This document shows, piece after piece, positions 59,214 through 64,000 of a DNA stretch of 64,000 bases. Under the pieces are notes generated by a model that was given only the letters and a program-made list of their open reading frames with translations, ran no database searches and was not told the DNA's origin. The translations under genes were made by a program, and so were the position numbers. The stretch comes from Cucumis sativus (lineage: Eukaryota > Streptophyta > Magnoliopsida > Cucurbitales > Cucurbitaceae), in NCBI RefSeq assembly GCF_000004075.3, contig NC_026655.2, forward strand, positions 26,397,489 through 26,461,488. Reading direction: 5' to 3'. Position 1 is the first letter of the stretch. Every line of letters starts with the position of its first letter.

Positions 59214-61680
59214 TTTTCTCCGGTGAAGGGTGTTTCGGCTTCAACTATATCCTATACCGGCACCACCGTAGAAATTCCTATGGAAAGGGTTCGATTCTGA
59301 GTTCTGACTTCCCTACTTGCCTTTTTTCTTTCTCCCCTAAATGAATCTTATGAAATACATACACTCTTTCTTTTTCTTTCATTCATATTTTCAAATACAC
59401 TGTGATTAACCAAAATGCATTCATATTTTCAAATACACTGTGATTAACCAAAATGTTTATAAATATATTTCACTATACATCAACCATTGTCTACAACGGC
59501 TTGGGTCGGGTTGACAGACATTCTTACTCGATTCATATTTTTGGTTGACAACTTAATTAATTTCTCGACCCAACTAAATCTGGTTGATTTTTTTTTTCCA
59601 TTTTCAATCCAACCATCGTTTACCTGTGTGATCATTTAGCTTTCTTCCTTCAAATTTTTCATATGATCGTTTAACAAAATACAAGTAACTTTACTTTATT
59701 AAATAAATAATAAATTATTTATATATTATAATTCGAGTTGGGTTTGATTGAACTGAGTTTGTCTATACATGATACCCAATCCAACAAAAAAAAAATACAT
59801 TTTAAACCCAACTCAGCCCGTGTTTTAAAGTAACCATATTTCGAGTTGTCAGCTTATTCAGGTTGGACTTACACTCCTATATTACCATAAACTAAAATGT
59901 ATGTATATGTCATATGTGTATCTTATGATTGTTAAACTCAAAGAAAACCAATTGAGAGTTTTGGCCTCGACCTTATTCGATAAGAAATTGTTTTTGTTTT
60001 TGTTTTTGTTTTTTTTCTCCTGTGTATACTACACATGACTCCTTTTCATAGTCTTCAATCCACACATAAATTGGTTGGGTATTTATTGTGCCCTTTCTCG
60101 GTCTAAGAAACGAAAAATTGACAAAAGTATCACACGTTTGATTTTCTTAAAATATTATTTTTCCTTTTAAGATTTGAATTTTTTTGAAATATTGTTGATC
60201 TTAAATATTTATTAAATTCTTCCCTATTCAAAATTCAAAATTGAAAATAACTAATTTTTTTCTTTCTATAATCTCATATCGAACATTAACTATTTTTCTT
60301 GGGATCTAATTTTTGTATACCATTTCTCAAATCATTTTATCTGTGTTCTATAATTATGTTGACATGATTATCATAGGAAGCTTATTTACACCAACTTTAT
60401 ATAAAACTTGACAAGATTATGATAGAAAACGAGATTTAGGTGAAAGATTTTGGTTGAATATCTCGATATCTGGATAAAGTTGTACTAAGAAAGTTCAAAT
60501 TTATGAAACAAATTAATTAAAAAAAATACTTAAGATTTGATGTAAGATTTGAATATTTTTCTTAAAACATAAAAAATCACCGTCGAATTTCTATCGAGAT
60601 TAATCGAGAAAAACAATTTTACTCGTTTAAAAAGAAAATGTGCTACTGTTTATAATAAAATTTAGGACAAATCATAAGTTTTCATATGAAAAATACAAAC
60701 AATTAAATTTGAAACTAATTAAAAATCTGGCACGTGTCCCAAATTAAAATTGAATATATAAATTAGTCAATTTTAATGATCACATATGTTTTCTCAAATT
60801 AATTATTTTTGTTAAATTAAATATTATTTAGTTAGGCTAAAGTTTAAGTCCATAAAAAAGATTAGCCCGGATGTTAAATAGAACTTAAATTTACGTGATT
60901 AAACCCATAGCGATAAACAATGATATGAAAATAGTAAATACTATAACAAACAATGATAAACATAAAAGAGTGAAAACTATAACAAATAATAAACACAACA
61001 ATGTTAGCTAATGGAAGTTTTTTAAAAGAACAGCGACAACATCAATACGTGGTTATTATAATCTTAAATGTTATTTGCCCCAAACAGTCTCTAAAGAATT
61101 TTAAAAGTATAGATATTATATATATAGTTTTTTAAAAAACAAACAAATCCAACCAAATTTATTAAACTTTTAATTTTTTTTATGAAGCCTAAATACTTTA
61201 TTGTGGGAAATGTTGTATTTTTTTGGACAAATTATCATATATTTATTTGTGTATATATAAAGAGTAGACTTTCCTAATATAAGAACGTGATCAATTTGGA
61301 ATTGGATCCAAAGAAGAAAAAGGCCAACAAAGCATTTCCTAAAGCAAAATTATGCGGGGGGAACACGTGGGGTTCACCCAATGGTCTGTGACACACAAAA
61401 GAAACCGCCCGGTAAATTCAGCAATCAAACGAAAGAAATTCCAAATATACCCTTTAACTCAAGGTTAAAATCCCACAAACCGAAAGGACAAAATGGGAAG
61501 ACAATAAAAAAGGCACGTGAAGAGATAAATTCCACAACCGCGCACAAAGCTCCAACGAAAGATCTCTCCCCACGAACTTCCCTTCTCATTCTCTTCTCTT
61601 CCCATAATCCCTTTCTTCTCTTTCAAAAACCAAACCTCAAAACTCTCTCCCATTTATATACCCCTCCCTCCCTCCCCCTT
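59214..61680. other. Divergent intergenic region between RHIP1-like and TBP
   Basis: No gene recognised. It contains a perfect 38-bp tandem duplication (59380-59455), a (GTTTTT)n run near 60000, an ABRE-like CACGTGTC at about 60732 and two CACGTG G-boxes (about 61365 and 61515) near the TBP promoter. Confidence 0.6.
59380..59455. repeat. Perfect tandem duplication, 38-bp unit
   Basis: Copies 59380-59417 and 59418-59455 are identical and each begins CATTCATATTTTCAAATAC. It lies about 170 bp upstream of the RHIP1-like start codon, so it may be in or next to that promoter. Confidence 0.92.
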
Positions 61681-61686
61681 CATCTT

Positions 61687-61697
61687 TATATATAAAA
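61687..61697 (+). promoter_or_regulatory. TATA box of the TBP gene
   Basis: TATATATAAAA lies about 530 bp upstream of the TBP ATG, after a CT-rich stretch. The leader probably contains an intron ending at TGTGCAG (62201). Donor candidates are AG/GTCCGT near 61811 or a GT just before it. Confidence 0.6.
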
Positions 61698-62217
61698 CAC
61701 CTCGCTTTTCAAACTCTTCCCGCTTCCTTCTTCACCCGTTATACCCACTTAATTTCCTTTCCGATCCCTACGAATTTCTTCCGTGATTCTAGGGTTTCCC
61801 ATTTGTAAAGAGGTCCGTGTTTTGAATTGTTTTGTGTTGGCTGATCTTTTGATCCGTAGATCGTGTGTGTTGTGTGTTGGAGAGGATATAATTTGTGGGT
61901 TTTGCTTTAGATCTTTTATGGGTTTGTATTTTGGTTGGATTTGGTTATGTGGGTCGTTGTGGGTTTTTGTAATTATCTCGAAAGGATGGATTTTTGTATA
62001 CCCCTTTAATGATTAATCTCAGTGTGGAGTGGGTTTTATACGATCTCTGTATTTTGATTTACCTTTATTGTTAATTTGATAACTGCGGTTGTGATGGTGT
62101 AGAGTCTTGGGTTATTTGTAATTTAGGGATATTTTATGCTGATTTTTTGTACTGATTGTTTTGGAGAAAGAATTTAAAGAGTAGAGTTGTGTCGTGTGCA
62201 GAGATTTCTTATAAGGC

Positions 62218-62788
62218 ATGGCAGATCAAGGCTTGGAAGGAGCCCAACCTGTTGATCTTAAAAAGCATCCTTCTGGGATTGTACCTACTCTTCAGTGAGT
62301 TCTCTCACTTTTCCAAACGTTTGTGCCTTCTGGTTGTGTACGGTAGCTATTTTTTGTTGACGTTGACCAAATTATAGCGTTTCATCAGTAATAAATGGTG
62401 GCTGTACATATATATGTATGTATATAGCAAATTTCAACGAGGAATTGGTATCGTGGACGTTTTTATTGATGTATCCAGAAATTGGGGTTTACTCTGGAAA
62501 AGAAAGTTTAACTTTTCGGCCTAAGCTCCATATGAACTTATGGTACATGGTGTGATTCTTTAAACTCTCCAGTTTTGAAATATTCATGAAGATACGTCAA
62601 CTCTTTCTCCCCTCACCTCTCTTTCTCTCTCGTCAGTTAAATCGAAGTTCTAAGAATCAGTTACATCCACCAAAAGTTACAACGAGTTCACAAATTTCTT
62701 ATTAGTTCGAATAGTTAATTAGAAATATATAAATTTCTTCTATACATTAATATAAGGTTATATCACCCAATCTCTCGCTCCCTCCCAC

Positions 62789-62828
<40 letters not shown>

Positions 62829-63850
62829 AATAACTGTTACAAGTTTTGGTAATACGAGAGTTAAATCAAAGTTCTTAGCAATGAGTTACATTCACCAGAA
62901 ACTAAGAACTTGTCTAGATTTACGGTCTAGCATAGTCTTTGTAATATTTCCAAGAACAGTTCGGAGAAAATTCACCCTTCCTAATAAAATTGTCATATGT
63001 AACTGCAATATGTGATAACTGGTAACTAAGATAAAATGCATATTCTTGCTGACTAAATTAATCGGTAAAGACTTAGGGATGGAGCACATAAACTTTGGTT
63101 TAGGCAATGTATTTGCGTGAGATACATCAGCATTTTTGCACTTGTTAAGCATAGTAGAAATGTGTCAAAAATCAATTTAAAGTTAACATGCTTCTAACAC
63201 GTGATCGTTTTGAGAATGCAGTACATTATAAATGCTTTGACGATCATTATTGACTTAAGTTTATTTTAATTTCTTTTTGGTTAATATGTTGCATTTAAGA
63301 AATTTATTAGTTGGCTTGGATGTATTTTAAATTTACATGAAGTGTTGTTATCGTAGCATAGAAGTTTTAATACAAGTTTAATACAAACAAGGCTCAGTCG
63401 GGTTCTCTCTTTGCACGATCATTATTGACTTAAATGTCTATTTGTTTTTGCTTTACAAGCTTAGGCACTCGATGTATGGACCATCTTTCTCTATGTATCT
63501 TGATTAATGTACAATGCATTATATTGTTTCCCAGGAACATTGTGTCAACAGTGAATCTAGACTGCAAGTTGGATCTGAAGGCCATTGCTCTACAAGCTCG
63601 CAATGCTGAATATAATCCCAAGGCAAGTGGGGTTTTAGACTAAGCTAATGAAAAAGTTTGCAAATAAAACAAAATAAAGTACAAAAAGCCATGCAGATAA
63701 CTTTGGCAAGGGTGGAACTTTGTTGTTTCCTTTTGCATTTGAATTCTTAAGATTTCAATTATTATTTCATTGAAACAGCGTTTTGCTGCTGTTATCATGA
63801 GAATAAGGGAGCCAAAAACCACAGCATTGATATTTGCATCGGGAAAGATG
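62218..63850 (+). CDS. TBP: TATA-box-binding protein, N-terminal 79 residues (continues past right edge)
   Basis: TBP bends TATA DNA and nucleates pre-initiation complexes of all three nuclear RNA polymerases. Exons 62218-62294, 63535-63622 and 63779-63850 join to [20 protein letters not shown] followed by the start of the saddle-shaped core: [40 protein letters not shown] and ALIFASGKM. Plant TBPs are about 200 residues with a short N terminus like this one, so about 120 residues lie beyond 64000. Intron 2 (63623-63778) is GC-AG (donor AAG/GCAAGT). The third exon ends with a donor ATG/GTAAGT, and 63851-64000 is intron. ATG 62218 follows the leader-intron acceptor at 62201. Confidence 0.97.
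62635..62902. repeat. Duplicated segment with compound (CT)10(CA)10 microsatellite
   Basis: In TBP intron 1, AGTTAAATCGAAGTTCTAAG (about 62636) and AGTTAAATCAAAGTTCTTAG (about 62860) begin two similar 45-bp segments, each preceded by CT-rich DNA. Between them lies (CT)10 at 62789-62808 followed directly by (CA)10 at 62809-62828. Confidence 0.75.
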
Positions 63851-64000
63851 GTAAGTTATTATCTATCTAATTTTTAAATGACATGGAGCTTGTCAGTTGC
63901 TTCCAGTGATTTACTATATTTCTATGATTGCCATGCATTTCTACTGTAGCATCTGTTTGTTCAAATTCAAAATGTAAAAGAACCAACAAGAAAGATTCAC

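Overview
The window is nuclear DNA of a flowering plant. It is AT-rich, its genes are interrupted by many short introns, and the proteins are of plant type (bifunctional LKR/SDH, a PLS-class PPR protein, plant PUR-alpha, FAX, RHIP1-like). The protein wording and the repeat style suggest a eudicot, perhaps a cucurbit, but that placement rests on memory and is not shown by the sequence. Exon models below were built by hand from splice signals, unbroken reading phase and remembered family sequence; every internal exon closes in frame.

Layout, left to right. 426-13367 (+): the 3' 21 exons of lysine-ketoglutarate reductase/saccharopine dehydrogenase, with two solo LTRs of one retrotransposon family in its introns in opposite orientations. 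14869-17765 (-): a HAD-superfamily (NT5C-like) hydrolase. 18.4-27.2 kb: AT-rich intergenic DNA with MITE-like repeats, a foldback and a decayed DUF789 gene on the minus strand (about 24.28-24.90 kb). 27182-30882 (-): a small FYVE-like zinc finger plus ankyrin protein. 32432-35849 (-): a plastid-targeted TMEM14/FAX-type membrane protein. 38465-42469 (-): PUR-alpha. 44829-46475 (+): an intronless PPR E-class protein. 47.94-48.90 kb (+): a non-coding snoRNA locus with a site II/telo-box/TATA promoter, a recognisable U24 C/D snoRNA, a second C/D snoRNA and an H/ACA-like hairpin. 52355-59213 (-): an RHIP1-like protein. 62218-63850 (+): the first three coding exons of TATA-binding protein, which runs off the right edge.

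The genes do not form a pathway; this is an ordinary housekeeping stretch in which each gene has its own promoter. The most notable points are these: a sense-oriented solo LTR ends 20 bp before an LKR/SDH splice acceptor, between the LKR and SDH halves; the opposed LTR pair brackets five exons; the snoRNA cluster carries 25S rRNA guides; and three of about 50 introns use GC-AG splice sites (LKR/SDH, PUR-alpha, TBP). I did not find a bacterial-type defence system or anything that I can call a wholly new biological system.
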